A stretch of 13,030 nucleotides of DNA from VBKO01 sp036393835 (GCA_036393835.1 DASWGI010000074.1:1-13030); one strand, 5' to 3'; shown: positions 1 to 6,924, counted from the stretch's first letter. Notes: generated from the letters alone by a model not told the origin. Translations and numbers: made by a program.

Positions 1-371
1 GCACAATGGTCCACGGCTGGTTCCTCCTTCTTGCGCCTCGAGCGCGGAAGTCCTTGAGCGACGGTAACCCGTCAGCTCGTCCGAGGAGGAGCCAGCCACT
101 TCATCGAGTCTGGACGGGACGCGGCGCGTCAACGGAGTGGCCGCCAACAGCGAGATCGTTCTGCTGCAGAGCCGCCGTCGCACTCATCATGAGCCAACTT
201 CCCTGCCGCTGCCTTCCGACAAACTCCCCCTGAAAAGCTAAGGAGACCCGCGGTCGTTCGTCCTCGGACGCGGAACGCATCGATTCGTCCTCGAACCAGA
301 CCGCCTCGCCCGAGCGAGAAGTGATTGATGATGAGAGCTAGCTCCCCCCTCGACCCCCCAAAAGATCACGG
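1..371. other. Left-edge stretch without a supportable gene
   Basis: No convincing gene lies here. A 75-codon open frame on the plus strand (6-233) has no recognisable domain, no Shine-Dalgarno sequence and an Arg/Ser/Pro-rich composition typical of chance frames in GC-rich DNA. Visible structure is limited: an imperfect 15-base inverted repeat (15-29 against 83-97, 13 of 15 matching), a 10-base direct repeat TTCGTCCTCG at 257-266 and 284-293, and the palindrome GAGCTAGCTC at 335-344. The stretch lies downstream of accA and must hold the 3' end of that transcript, but I see no hairpin followed by a T-run on the minus strand. It could be a decayed gene remnant or plain spacer. Confidence 0.5.
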
Positions 372-1364
372 TCAGCCTGGCGATGGGGGGGGTGGCTCGG
401 TAATCGGGCCGAGCTTGCGGAATTTCCGGTAGCGATCCTCCACCAGCTGGTCCGGTCCCATGGCCCGGAGCTCGCGCAGGTGGCGGCGGAGCGCCTCGCG
501 CAGCCTCTCGGCCGTCGCGTCGGGGTCGCGGTGCGCGCCGCCGGCGGCCTCCTCGACCAGCTCGTCGACGATCCCCAGCTCGTAGGCGTCGCGGGCGGTC
601 AGCTTGAGCGCCTCGGCCGCCTTCTGCCCCTTGCTCGAGTCGCGATAGAGGATGGCCGCGCACGACTCGGGCGAGATCACCGAGTACCAGCTGTACTGGA
701 GCATGAGCAGGCGGTTGCACACGCCTATGGCCAGCGCGCCACCCGAGCCGCCTTCCCCGATCACCACCGAGATCACCGGCACTTGTAGCGCGGCCATCTG
801 CTCCAGGCAGACCGCGATCGCCTCCGCCTGGCCGCGCTCTTCCGCGTCGATCCCCGGGTACGCGCCGGGGGTGTCGATGAACGCGATCACCGGCCGATCG
901 AACCGCTCCGCCAGCTTCATCAGGCGCAGCGCCTTGCGGTAGCCCTCCGGCCGGGGCATCCCGAAGCTGCGCAGCAGGTTCTCCTTGGTCGATCGTCCCT
1001 TCTGCTGCCCGAGCACCAGCACCGGCTCGCCGTCGAAGCGGGCCAGGCCGCCCACCAGCGCCTGGTCGTCAGCGAAAGATCGATCGCCGTGCAGCTCGAT
1101 CCAGTCGGTGAACAGCCGCTGCACGTAGTCGAGCATGTACGGCCGGCTCGAATGGCGCGAGAGCTGCACCACCTGCCAGCGGGACAGCTCGGCGAAGATC
1201 TCCTGCTGCAGCTTGGTGCAGCACTTCTCCAGCCGGCGGATCTCGCCGTCCAGCGCATCGGCGTCGCCCGAGGCGGTGCCGGTGGCCGCGTGCCGCTTCA
1301 GCTCGGCGAGCTTCTGCTCCAGCTCCAGGAGGGGCTTCTCGAACTCCAGCGCGAAGGTGCTCAT
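372..1364 (-). CDS. accA: Acetyl-CoA carboxylase carboxyltransferase subunit alpha
   Basis: The alpha half of the carboxyltransferase of heteromeric acetyl-CoA carboxylase. With AccD it moves the carboxyl group from biotinylated AccB to acetyl-CoA, giving malonyl-CoA for fatty-acid synthesis in the cytoplasm. The 330-residue protein is close to the usual ~320. It has the N-terminal helical segment (1-60) and a crotonase-type carboxyltransferase core with LHGDRSFADD (91-100), DTPGAYPG (164-171), the oxyanion-hole glycines GEGGSGGALAIG (203-214) and SPESCAAILYRD (231-242). The start at 1364 gives the family's normal N-terminus; a longer frame to 1532 only adds Arg-rich sequence inside miaA. The ATG overlaps the miaA stop as ATGA, implying translational coupling, and the Shine-Dalgarno sequence is weak. 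The tail (ITEPPPPSPG) is an unconserved proline-rich end. accD is not in view. Identification is secure. Confidence 0.97.
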   Translation of the reverse strand: MSTFALEFEKPLLELEQKLAELKRHAATGTASGDADALDGEIRRLEKCCTKLQQEIFAELSRWQVVQLSRHSSRPYMLDYVQRLFTDWIELHGDRSFADDQALVGGLARFDGEPVLVLGQQKGRSTKENLLRSFGMPRPEGYRKALRLMKLAERFDRPVIAFIDTPGAYPGIDAEERGQAEAIAVCLEQMAALQVPVISVVIGEGGSGGALAIGVCNRLLMLQYSWYSVISPESCAAILYRDSSKGQKAAEALKLTARDAYELGIVDELVEEAAGGAHRDPDATAERLREALRRHLRELRAMGPDQLVEDRYRKFRKLGPITEPPPPSPG

Positions 1365-2299
1365 CGTTTCGAGGCGCCCTCGTACCATTGCGCCGCCTCG
1401 GCGCAAAGCCGCGCCGCGTCGGGGGGCCAGCCGGCGGGGGCGCCGTATTCCTTGGTGAACCACGTCCTTTGCCGTTTCGCGTACTGGCGCGTGCGGGCGG
1501 CGACGCGCTCTTCGGCCTCGTCCCGCGTGCACCGACCAGCGAGCGCGTCCGCCATCTCGCCGTACCCGATGATCTTGAGCGCCTTGTGCGCGCCGGGGAC
1601 GCGCTCGCAGCGGTCGAGCAGCCAGCGCGTCTCGCGCTCCAAGGCGCCCGACTCGAACAGTGCGCGCGTGCGCCGGGCGATGCGCTCCTGCAGGACCTCG
1701 CGCGGAGGCAGGAGCTGCACGACCCGCGCGGGGTAGCGCTCCTCCGCGAACGCGTGCTCACGCTGCAGCTCGGACAGCCGGCGCCCGGAGAGCGCGTGCA
1801 CCTCGAGGGCGCGCTCGATGCGGACGCGGTCGTTCGGACGGATGGCGCGGGCAGCGTCCGGGTCGACCCCTGCGAGGCGCGCGTGCAGGGCGGGGAGCCC
1901 CTCCTGCTCCAGCTCGCGGCGGAAGCGGGCGCGGAACCCCGCCGAAGCGCCGGGCACGTCGAGCAGCCCGCGCAAGAGCGCCCGGATCCACAGGCCCGTC
2001 CCGCCCGCCACGATCACGCGCTTGCCGCAAAGGGCAACCTCCGCGATCGCCGCGTCGGCGAGCTGCACGAAGCGGGCGGCGTCGAGCTGTTCCTCGGGCT
2101 CGGCCACGTCCAGCAGGTGGTGAGGCGCCGCCGACCGCTCCGCGGCGGTCGCCTTCGCGGTGCCGGCGTCGAGGCCGCGGTAACACTGCTGCGAATCGGC
2201 CGAGACGATCTCCGCGCCCAGCTCTCGCGCCAGCGCGCAGGCCAGCGACGTCTTGCCGGACGCGGTCGGCCCCACCACGACGAGGAGCTTTGGGGTCAT
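1361..2299 (-). CDS. miaA: tRNA (adenosine(37)-N6) dimethylallyltransferase MiaA
   Basis: Transfers a dimethylallyl group to N6 of A37 in tRNAs reading UNN codons, the first step of i6A/ms2i6A synthesis, which steadies codon-anticodon pairing. The 312-residue length is normal. Visible motifs are the P-loop GPTASGKT (10-17), DSQQCYRG with the probable catalytic Asp35, DAGTAK (44-49), GGTGLWI (99-105), the GYGEM segment (245-249) and the tRNA-binding AKRQRTWF (274-281). Trp104 replaces the more usual Tyr in the GGTGLY motif, a mild variation. The start at 2299 is set by the position of the P-loop, a GGAG Shine-Dalgarno sequence 5 bases upstream (2305-2308) and an ATGA overlap with the preceding methyltransferase-like gene. 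An open frame continuing upstream to 3454 is out of frame with that neighbour and is spurious. Confidence 0.97.
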   Translation of the reverse strand: MTPKLLVVVGPTASGKTSLACALARELGAEIVSADSQQCYRGLDAGTAKATAAERSAAPHHLLDVAEPEEQLDAARFVQLADAAIAEVALCGKRVIVAGGTGLWIRALLRGLLDVPGASAGFRARFRRELEQEGLPALHARLAGVDPDAARAIRPNDRVRIERALEVHALSGRRLSELQREHAFAEERYPARVVQLLPPREVLQERIARRTRALFESGALERETRWLLDRCERVPGAHKALKIIGYGEMADALAGRCTRDEAEERVAARTRQYAKRQRTWFTKEYGAPAGWPPDAARLCAEAAQWYEGASKR

Positions 2300-3441
2300 C
2301 GACGCTCCGAGACGTCCCCGCCCGCCGGCGATCCCGGACTGCCCTCCAGCCGATCCAGGCGGCGCACCTGGCTGTGCGGCCCGATGCGCAGACCGTCGCC
2401 CTTGGGGGCCACTCCGCCGAGCATCACCAGGTCGCCGCGGCCGAGCCGGTCGAAGTCCGCGTTGCCCGGCGCGACGTCGCGGTCGAGGCGCCCGAGCGGC
2501 ACCCTGCCCTCGTCGCTGCACACGAACAGCCGCTTCTTCCCCTTCTCCGGCTGCGGGACGCCGACCACGCGCCACACCTCCCGCGGGGGCGGCGCCACGC
2601 CGCGGGTCAGCACCAACGGGGCGTAGGCCAGCTCCTCGTCGGCGCGCAGGCCGAGCTCGGCGGCGAGCTGCGCCACGTGCGGGGGCGGCTCCCACGCGTG
2701 CTGCGCGGTGCACCAGTCGCGCGGGTGCGCGAGCGCCGGGCACGGCCGCTGGGTCAGGCACGGGGCCGCGGCCATCCACCCTCCGCCGCGCAGCAGGCCG
2801 TCCCGCACCTCGAGCAGCACGCGCCCCGTCTCCCGCAGCGCCGGCTCGACGAGCAGCACCGCGCCGGCATCGGCGACGGGGAGCGCTTGGATCAGCGGAA
2901 CCCGGGACGCGCCGGGCAGCTCCGAGAGGGCATTCGCGACCACCGCCAGGTCGAAGTCGCCCTCGAGCGGAGGCAAGCCGCGCCGGAGATCGGCCTTTTG
3001 CGTGCGGACGAGGTCCTCCGACAGCGCTCGCGCCTCGGAGAGCGCCGCGGCGCTCGCGTCGAGCGCCAGCGCGGTCCCGCCGAGCGCATCCAGCAGCGCG
3101 AGCGCGGCGGGCGCGGGTCCCGCCGCCACGTCCAGGATTCGCGGCCGCCCGGGCAAGGCTCGCAGCGCGCCCGCCGACCGCGCCAGCGCGAGCACTGCCC
3201 GGACCTTCGCGTAGGTCTGCGGCCACCACCAGAGAAGATAGGCGCCGAGGTGCGCCGGCTGGTCGTAGGTTCCCGCTCGCGCCAGCCCGCGCCCGCCCAC
3301 CAGCCCTTCGTGCAGCGCCTCGACCGCCCGGGCCGCGTGGCGCAGCTCGGCCGGCGCGAGCCGATCGGCCGGCCCGGGCGTAAGGCCGAGCAGCGCGCGG
3401 GCGCGGCGGAGCAGAGCAGGGACGCGCTGGGACAGGGTCAC
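2296..3441 (-). CDS. Rsm22/METTL17-family ribosome-associated methyltransferase-like protein
   Basis: A 381-residue protein (GTG start) with a class I SAM-methyltransferase-like core: LDVAAGPAPA (103-112) is the SAM-loop motif and DLAVVANALSELP (164-176) corresponds to the next conserved strand and turn. Cys228, Cys234, Cys244 and Cys308 follow the pattern C-x5-C-x9-C-x63-C, with the local DWC (242-244) typical of Rsm22 proteins. In the mitochondrial homologue METTL17 the equivalent cysteines hold an iron-sulfur cluster, and the protein helps assemble the small ribosomal subunit. I infer a similar ribosome-maturation role; whether it methylates RNA is uncertain. The GTG at 3441, 26 bases after the rluD stop, is the only good start in the gap, with no clear Shine-Dalgarno sequence. 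The stop overlaps the miaA start by 4 bases. The last ~20 residues look disordered. Confidence 0.82.
   Translation of the reverse strand: MTLSQRVPALLRRARALLGLTPGPADRLAPAELRHAARAVEALHEGLVGGRGLARAGTYDQPAHLGAYLLWWWPQTYAKVRAVLALARSAGALRALPGRPRILDVAAGPAPAALALLDALGGTALALDASAAALSEARALSEDLVRTQKADLRRGLPPLEGDFDLAVVANALSELPGASRVPLIQALPVADAGAVLLVEPALRETGRVLLEVRDGLLRGGGWMAAAPCLTQRPCPALAHPRDWCTAQHAWEPPPHVAQLAAELGLRADEELAYAPLVLTRGVAPPPREVWRVVGVPQPEKGKKRLFVCSDEGRVPLGRLDRDVAPGNADFDRLGRGDLVMLGGVAPKGDGLRIGPHSQVRRLDRLEGSPGSPAGGDVSERR
2305..2308 (-). promoter_or_regulatory. Shine-Dalgarno sequence of miaA
   Basis: GGAG on the minus strand, separated by 5 bases from the miaA ATG (2297-2299) and lying inside the end of the upstream Rsm22-family gene. 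It supports the 2299 start and re-initiation at the ATGA overlap. Confidence 0.6.
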
Positions 3442-3467
3442 GGCGCCGGAGCATAACCGGAGGCTCT

Positions 3468-4433
3468 TCAGCCCGGGCGCGGCGCTTCGATGCCGAGCTC
3501 GCGCAGCGCCGCGCGGAACTCCTTTGGGAGCGGCGCCTCGCAGCGCACGGGCGCGCCCGTCCGTGGATGCGTGAAGCCCAGCACTGCCGCGTGCAGCGCC
3601 TGCCTGCCGATGGCGGCGGATGCCTTCCGGGCCGGAGCGTCCGGCCGCAGCCGCGCTTCGCGCTTGCGCCCGCCGTACAGCGCGTCGCCCAGCAGCGGAT
3701 ACCCGGCGTCGGCGAAGTGCGCGCGGATCTGGTGCGTGCGCCCGGTGAGCAGCTCCACCTCGACGAGCGCGGCGCCGGAAGCCCGCCCCAGCACGCGCCA
3801 GCGCGTCACTGCCCGCCGCCCCTCGCGCACGCGCGAGCTGAACCGCTTGCGGTCCACCGGGTGCCGGCCGTGCAGCGTGTCGAACTCTCCCGAGTCCGCC
3901 GGCGCGCCGTGCACGATGGCCAGGTACCGCTTCTCCACCCGCCGCGACTTGAACTCCGCCTGCAGGTCCCGCAGCGCGGGCTCGGTCTTCGCCACCACCA
4001 GGCACCCGGAGGTTTCCTTGTCCAGGCGGTGCACGATCCCGGGACGCAGCTCGCCTCCGATCCCGGCCAGACCGCGGACCTGGTGCAAGAGGCCGTGCAC
4101 CACCGTGCCCGAGGCGATGCCCGCGCCGGGGTGGACGGCCATTCCGGCAGGCTTGTCGATCACGAGGAGGTCCTCGTCCTGGTACAGGACGGGGAGCCGC
4201 AGGTCCTCGGGCGAGAGCCCGGCGGGACGGGGCTCGGGGACGCGCACTTCGATCTCCGCGCCGGCCCGGGGCCGCAGGGACGGCTTCGCCACGGCGCTCC
4301 CCACGCGCACCGCGCCTTCGGCGATGAGCTGCTGCAGCCGCGAGCGCGACAGCTCGGGCAGCCGCGCGGCGAGGAGCTGATCGAGGCGCATCCCCGCCTC
4401 GCCCGCCTCGACCCGCACCAGGACGTGTGCCAT
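3468..4433 (-). CDS. rluD: RluD-family 23S rRNA pseudouridine synthase
   Basis: Isomerises uridines to pseudouridine in large-subunit rRNA; RluD itself acts on helix 69 near the decoding centre. The 321-residue protein has an N-terminal S4 RNA-binding domain (about 14-75, with RLDQLLA and SRSRLQQLI) and an RluA-type catalytic domain. The catalytic signature is HRLDKETSG (135-143) with Asp138; DEDLLVIDKPAGMAVHPG (86-103) and RTHQIRAHF near the C-terminus are also diagnostic. I chose the ATG at 4433 because it puts the S4 domain at its usual distance from the N-terminus. A GTG at 4490 would add 19 low-complexity residues, but it overlaps the upstream stop as GTGA, the same 4-base pattern seen at miaA and accA, so it cannot be excluded. 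RluA, RluC and RluD are hard to separate without alignment; the S4 domain and length favour RluD. Confidence 0.92.
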   Translation of the reverse strand: MAHVLVRVEAGEAGMRLDQLLAARLPELSRSRLQQLIAEGAVRVGSAVAKPSLRPRAGAEIEVRVPEPRPAGLSPEDLRLPVLYQDEDLLVIDKPAGMAVHPGAGIASGTVVHGLLHQVRGLAGIGGELRPGIVHRLDKETSGCLVVAKTEPALRDLQAEFKSRRVEKRYLAIVHGAPADSGEFDTLHGRHPVDRKRFSSRVREGRRAVTRWRVLGRASGAALVEVELLTGRTHQIRAHFADAGYPLLGDALYGGRKREARLRPDAPARKASAAIGRQALHAAVLGFTHPRTGAPVRCEAPLPKEFRAALRELGIEAPRPG

Positions 4434-4486
4434 CAGATCCGCGCCGTGAAAGAGCGCAGCGCCGCCGAAAGCGGCGGCGACCGGGC

Positions 4487-4756
4487 TCACCAGATCTTCG
4501 ACTTGATGTTGCCCTTGCGCGCCAGGATGACGTCGACCAGGGCCCGCTCGAAGAAGTTCGTGCTCCCGTAGAGCCGGGGGTCTACCCGGCCCTCGTAGTG
4601 CGCGCGGCCCTCCTCGATCTCCTCGGCGAGCACGGTGAAGAAGGTGTCGTTCTCGATCCCTTCCTTGATCTTCGCCTCGTTGTAGAGCGAGAGGTCGGAG
4701 GCGATGGCGCGCGCCAGCCGGTTGGCCGCCTCGGGCGTGTCGATCACGGTCGCCAT
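4487..4756 (-). CDS. Uncharacterised small protein (89 aa)
   Basis: I do not recognise a named family. The 89-residue protein is acidic and helical in its first half (PEAANRLARAIASDLSLYN, 8-26), with no signal peptide, membrane segment or cysteine. It continues through ENDTFFTVLAEEIEEG, then a YGSTNFFERALVDVILARKG segment (63-82), and ends in a basic NIKSKIW tail. The balanced amino-acid use, with several Ile, Asn, Phe and Lys in a very GC-rich genome, shows selection and argues for a real gene. It appears to lead the rluD-Rsm22-miaA-accA unit: 74 bases separate it from the HNH gene and its stop touches the alternative rluD GTG. A -10-like TAGATT ends 6 bases before the ATG with no Shine-Dalgarno sequence, suggesting a leaderless message. 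The context hints at a ribosome- or RNA-linked role, but that is only guilt by association. Confidence 0.8.
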   Translation of the reverse strand: MATVIDTPEAANRLARAIASDLSLYNEAKIKEGIENDTFFTVLAEEIEEGRAHYEGRVDPRLYGSTNFFERALVDVILARKGNIKSKIW

Positions 4757-4762
4757 GGGTGA

Positions 4763-4791
4763 AATCTACCGCACGGCCCCGCCAGGGTCAC
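4763..4791 (-). promoter_or_regulatory. Candidate leaderless promoter of the five-gene unit
   Basis: On the minus strand, GTGACC (4786-4791, 4 of 6 to TTGACA) is followed by a 17-base spacer and TAGATT (4763-4768). Six bases then separate the -10 from the ATG at 4756, so transcription would start at or next to the start codon. No Shine-Dalgarno sequence is present. Confidence 0.5.
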
Positions 4792-4811
4792 GAAACGGTC
4801 GGCGCACGGCC
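4770..4811. repeat. 9-base direct repeat around the candidate promoter
   Basis: CGCACGGCC occurs at 4770-4778 and 4803-4811, 33 bases apart (about three helical turns). One copy lies in the spacer next to the -10 and the other just upstream of the -35. It could be a paired regulator site or chance in GC-rich DNA. Confidence 0.25.
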
Positions 4812-4830
4812 TTCTGACGCGCACCTTGCC

Positions 4831-5433
4831 CTACTCGGAGGCCAGCTCGACGTTCCAGTAGGCGAGGTCGGCCGTGTTCAGGAACGGCAGCCATTGCGTG
4901 TAGAAGCGCCCGGTCCTCGGCGGGCCGCGGAAGAAGGGCGTCCATCTCGGCCGCGCCGGGGCGCGCAGGAGCTTCATGTGCGCCTCCTCCGGGGTCCGGC
5001 CTCCCTTCTTCAGATTGCACGGCACGCAACTGCAGACGACGTTCTCCCAGGTGGTCAGGCCGCCGCGGCTGCGCGGCACGATGTGGTCGAGGTTCAGCTC
5101 GGCGCGCGCCGGCGTGCGCCCGCAGTACTGGCAGGTGTTCCGGTCGCGCGCGTAGATGTTCAAGCGCGAGAAGCGCACCTTGGCGCGCGGCAGGTGGTCG
5201 TACGCCTGCAGCAGGATGACGCGCGGGACGCGCAGGCGCCGCGACGAGGTCCCGATGGACTCCTGGTGGATGGCGACCGCCAGCTCGGCCCAAGACTCGA
5301 AATCGAACGTCTGGTACTGCTCGTCGACCGCCTTCGCGGCGCCGCGGTAGAGCAGGATGATCGCGCGGCGCACGCTGGTCACGTGCACCGGCTGGTAGAG
5401 GCGATTCAGGACCAGCACGCTCGTCGAGAGCAC
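4831..5433 (-). CDS. HNH-fold endonuclease-family protein
   Basis: A 200-residue protein of a widely distributed bacterial HNH family whose cellular role is not established. The N-terminal part (1-90), starting SVLVLNRLYQPVHVTSVRRAI, is the conserved family-specific domain. The HNH module follows: zinc-knuckle pair C101-x2-C104, LDHIVPRSRGG with His117 as the expected general base, Asn131 in TWENVV, the second pair C136-x2-C139, then Asn140. TPEEAHMKLLRAP (147-159) is also typical. The GTG start at 5433 is fixed by a strong GGAGGTG Shine-Dalgarno sequence and directly follows the selA stop (TAA then GTG). The protein has no transposon, phage, intein or restriction partner here, so it is probably a housekeeping nuclease or nucleic-acid binder, not a homing enzyme. 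Cotranscription with selA is likely. Confidence 0.9.
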   Translation of the reverse strand: MLSTSVLVLNRLYQPVHVTSVRRAIILLYRGAAKAVDEQYQTFDFESWAELAVAIHQESIGTSSRRLRVPRVILLQAYDHLPRAKVRFSRLNIYARDRNTCQYCGRTPARAELNLDHIVPRSRGGLTTWENVVCSCVPCNLKKGGRTPEEAHMKLLRAPARPRWTPFFRGPPRTGRFYTQWLPFLNTADLAYWNVELASE

Positions 5434-6870
5434 TTACACCTCCGTTCCGTCCGGCGCCTCGACGCCTGCGGAGTTACGCCCCAGTCTACCGCCTTCCGGG
5501 GGCCGTTCGCCTGCCCGCGCGCGCGCCCTGGCGACCGCCGCCGCCAGCTCTCCTACATCCACCGCGCAGCGGACGTCGAGCACCACCCGGTCGTCGCGCA
5601 GCAGCGCGATCACCGCCGGATCGCCGCGGCGCAGCTCCTCGAGCAGGTCCGCGCCGCCCTCGACTGCCACGCCGAAGCCCGGCAGCCGCGCGAGCGGGAT
5701 CGAGCCGCCGCCCACCCTTCCCTCGCTCTCCACCACCGCGCAAGCGATTCCGCGCTCCGTCAGGTCCAACGCCAGGCGCGTGGCGCGCTGCGAGAGCTGG
5801 TCGGCGCGCGCGCCGAGCGCCTGGTTGACCGGCAGCTCCCCGGCGCGGCCGGCCCGATAAAGCTTCAGAGTGGCTTCCAGGGCGGCGAGCAGCATGCGGT
5901 CCGCGCGCAGCGCGCGCGCCAGCGGGTGCTTGCGGCAAGCCTCGACCAGGTCGCGCCGCCCCAGCAGGATGCCCGCCTGGGGCCCGCCGAGCAGCTTGTC
6001 GCCGCTGACCAGGACGAGGTCGGCGCCGTCCGCGAGCGAGCGGGCAGCGGTGGTCTCGGACAGGCCCTCGGGCAGCTCCAGCGCGCCGCTGCCCAGGTCG
6101 TGCAGGAGCGGGACGCCCCGCTGCCGCGCCAGCGTCGCGAGCTCCGCGACCGTCGCCTCCTGCGTGAAGCCGACCAGCGCGAAGTTGGATCGGTGGACGC
6201 GCAGGAGCATTGCGCGCGGGAGCCCGTCCAGCGCGGAGGCGTAGTCGGAGAGCCGCGTCCGGTTGGTGGTGCCCACCTCGACCAGGCGGCACCCGGACTG
6301 CGCGAGGATCTCGGGGACGCGGAAGCCGCCGCCGATCTCCACCAGCTCGCCGCGCGAGACGACCGCCGCTCCACCGCTGCCGAGCGCGGCCAGCGCCAGC
6401 AGGGTGGCCCCGGCGCAGTTGTTCACGGCGTGCGCGGACTCCGCGCCGAACAGCTCGCAGAGGAGAGGCTCCACCGCCGCGCTGCGGTGCCCGCGGCGGC
6501 CGGTGTCCAGGTCGAGCTCGAGGTTGGAGTAGCCGGAAGCGACCTCGGCGACGCGCGCGATCGCGTCCGGATGCAGGGGGGCGCGGCCCAGGTTGGTGTG
6601 CAGCACCACTCCGGTCGCGTTGATCACCCGGCGCAGGCGCGGCGCCGCCTCGCGCTGGGCGCGGATCAGCACGTCCTGGTCGGGCACCAACTCGCCCGAG
6701 CCGTTGCCCGCGCCGGAGAGGATCCGCTCCCGCGCGGCGGCGATCGCCTGCCGGACGGCGGCCTTGACGGCGGCGCGCCCCACCCGGACTTCGAGCGCGC
6801 GCACGGCCGGGCGCGAGAGCACCTCGTCCACGCTGGGCAGATCGCGCAGGCGGCCTCTGGCGTCCTCCAT
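5434..6870 (-). CDS. selA: L-seryl-tRNA(Sec) selenium transferase
   Basis: A PLP-dependent cytoplasmic enzyme that converts Ser-tRNA(Sec) to Sec-tRNA(Sec) using selenophosphate; it works as a large ring-shaped decamer. The 478 residues compare with ~463 in E. coli. An N-terminal tRNA-binding region (1-75, with the family's LPSVDEVL) is followed by INATGVVLHTNLGRAPL (83-99), YSNLELDLDTGRRGHRS (114-130), VNNCAGATLLAL (149-160) and the cofactor lysine Lys292 in SGDKLLGGPQAG. The motifs are intact, so the protein should be active. The ATG at 6870 gives the usual N-terminus. The last ~25 residues are a poorly conserved Gly/Arg/Glu tail whose codons also carry the next gene's Shine-Dalgarno sequence. 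selB, selC and selD, often close to selA, are not in this window, and I see no selenoprotein here. Confidence 0.96.
   Translation of the reverse strand: MEDARGRLRDLPSVDEVLSRPAVRALEVRVGRAAVKAAVRQAIAAARERILSGAGNGSGELVPDQDVLIRAQREAAPRLRRVINATGVVLHTNLGRAPLHPDAIARVAEVASGYSNLELDLDTGRRGHRSAAVEPLLCELFGAESAHAVNNCAGATLLALAALGSGGAAVVSRGELVEIGGGFRVPEILAQSGCRLVEVGTTNRTRLSDYASALDGLPRAMLLRVHRSNFALVGFTQEATVAELATLARQRGVPLLHDLGSGALELPEGLSETTAARSLADGADLVLVSGDKLLGGPQAGILLGRRDLVEACRKHPLARALRADRMLLAALEATLKLYRAGRAGELPVNQALGARADQLSQRATRLALDLTERGIACAVVESEGRVGGGSIPLARLPGFGVAVEGGADLLEELRRGDPAVIALLRDDRVVLDVRCAVDVGELAAAVARARARAGERPPEGGRLGRNSAGVEAPDGTEV
5437..5443 (-). promoter_or_regulatory. Strong Shine-Dalgarno sequence of the HNH gene inside selA
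   Basis: GGAGGTG on the minus strand forms the last Glu and Val codons of selA. GGAGG is 5 bases from the GTG start (5431-5433), and the selA stop TAA sits between them. This decides the GTG start and implies translational coupling to selA. Confidence 0.85.
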
Positions 6871-6877
6871 GGCAAAG

Positions 6878-6906
6878 ACCTAACCCGGCCTGCGCCTCTC
6901 CGCCAA
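6878..6906 (-). promoter_or_regulatory. Candidate selA promoter
   Basis: Minus strand: TTGGCG (6901-6906, 4 of 6 to TTGACA), a 17-base spacer, then TTAGGT (6878-6883), ending 7 bases before the selA ATG. The -10 is a poor match (only its first and last T agree with TATAAT), so this rests mainly on spacing. An AGG near the start could instead be a weak Shine-Dalgarno sequence. Confidence 0.3.
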
Positions 6907-6909
6907 CCT

Positions 6910-6924
6910 GCGGTACGCTACCGC
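6910..6924 (+). promoter_or_regulatory. -10 of the dipeptidase gene within a 15-base dyad
   Basis: TACGCT (6914-6919) is a TAnnnT -10-like hexamer ending 7 bases before the ATG at 6927, with no Shine-Dalgarno sequence, predicting a leaderless mRNA. It sits in the perfect dyad GCGGTA-CGC-TACCGC (6910-6924), a possible operator. No good -35 is visible. The candidate selA -35 lies only a few bases away, so both divergent promoters would be crowded into about 40 bases. Confidence 0.4.

Noticed and set aside
6..233. 75-codon open frame at the left edge as a gene
   Set aside because: It has no domain, no Shine-Dalgarno sequence, and a composition like chance frames elsewhere in the window.
1361..3454. 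697-codon version of miaA with a long N-terminal extension
   Set aside because: The extra 385 residues are Arg/Ala-rich and out of frame with the Rsm22-family gene on the same strand. The real MiaA starts just before its P-loop with a Shine-Dalgarno sequence.
4831..5433. HNH protein as a homing endonuclease, restriction enzyme or phage terminase partner
   Set aside because: No intron, intein, methyltransferase, terminase or integrase is nearby. The N-terminal domain matches a widespread stand-alone bacterial family.
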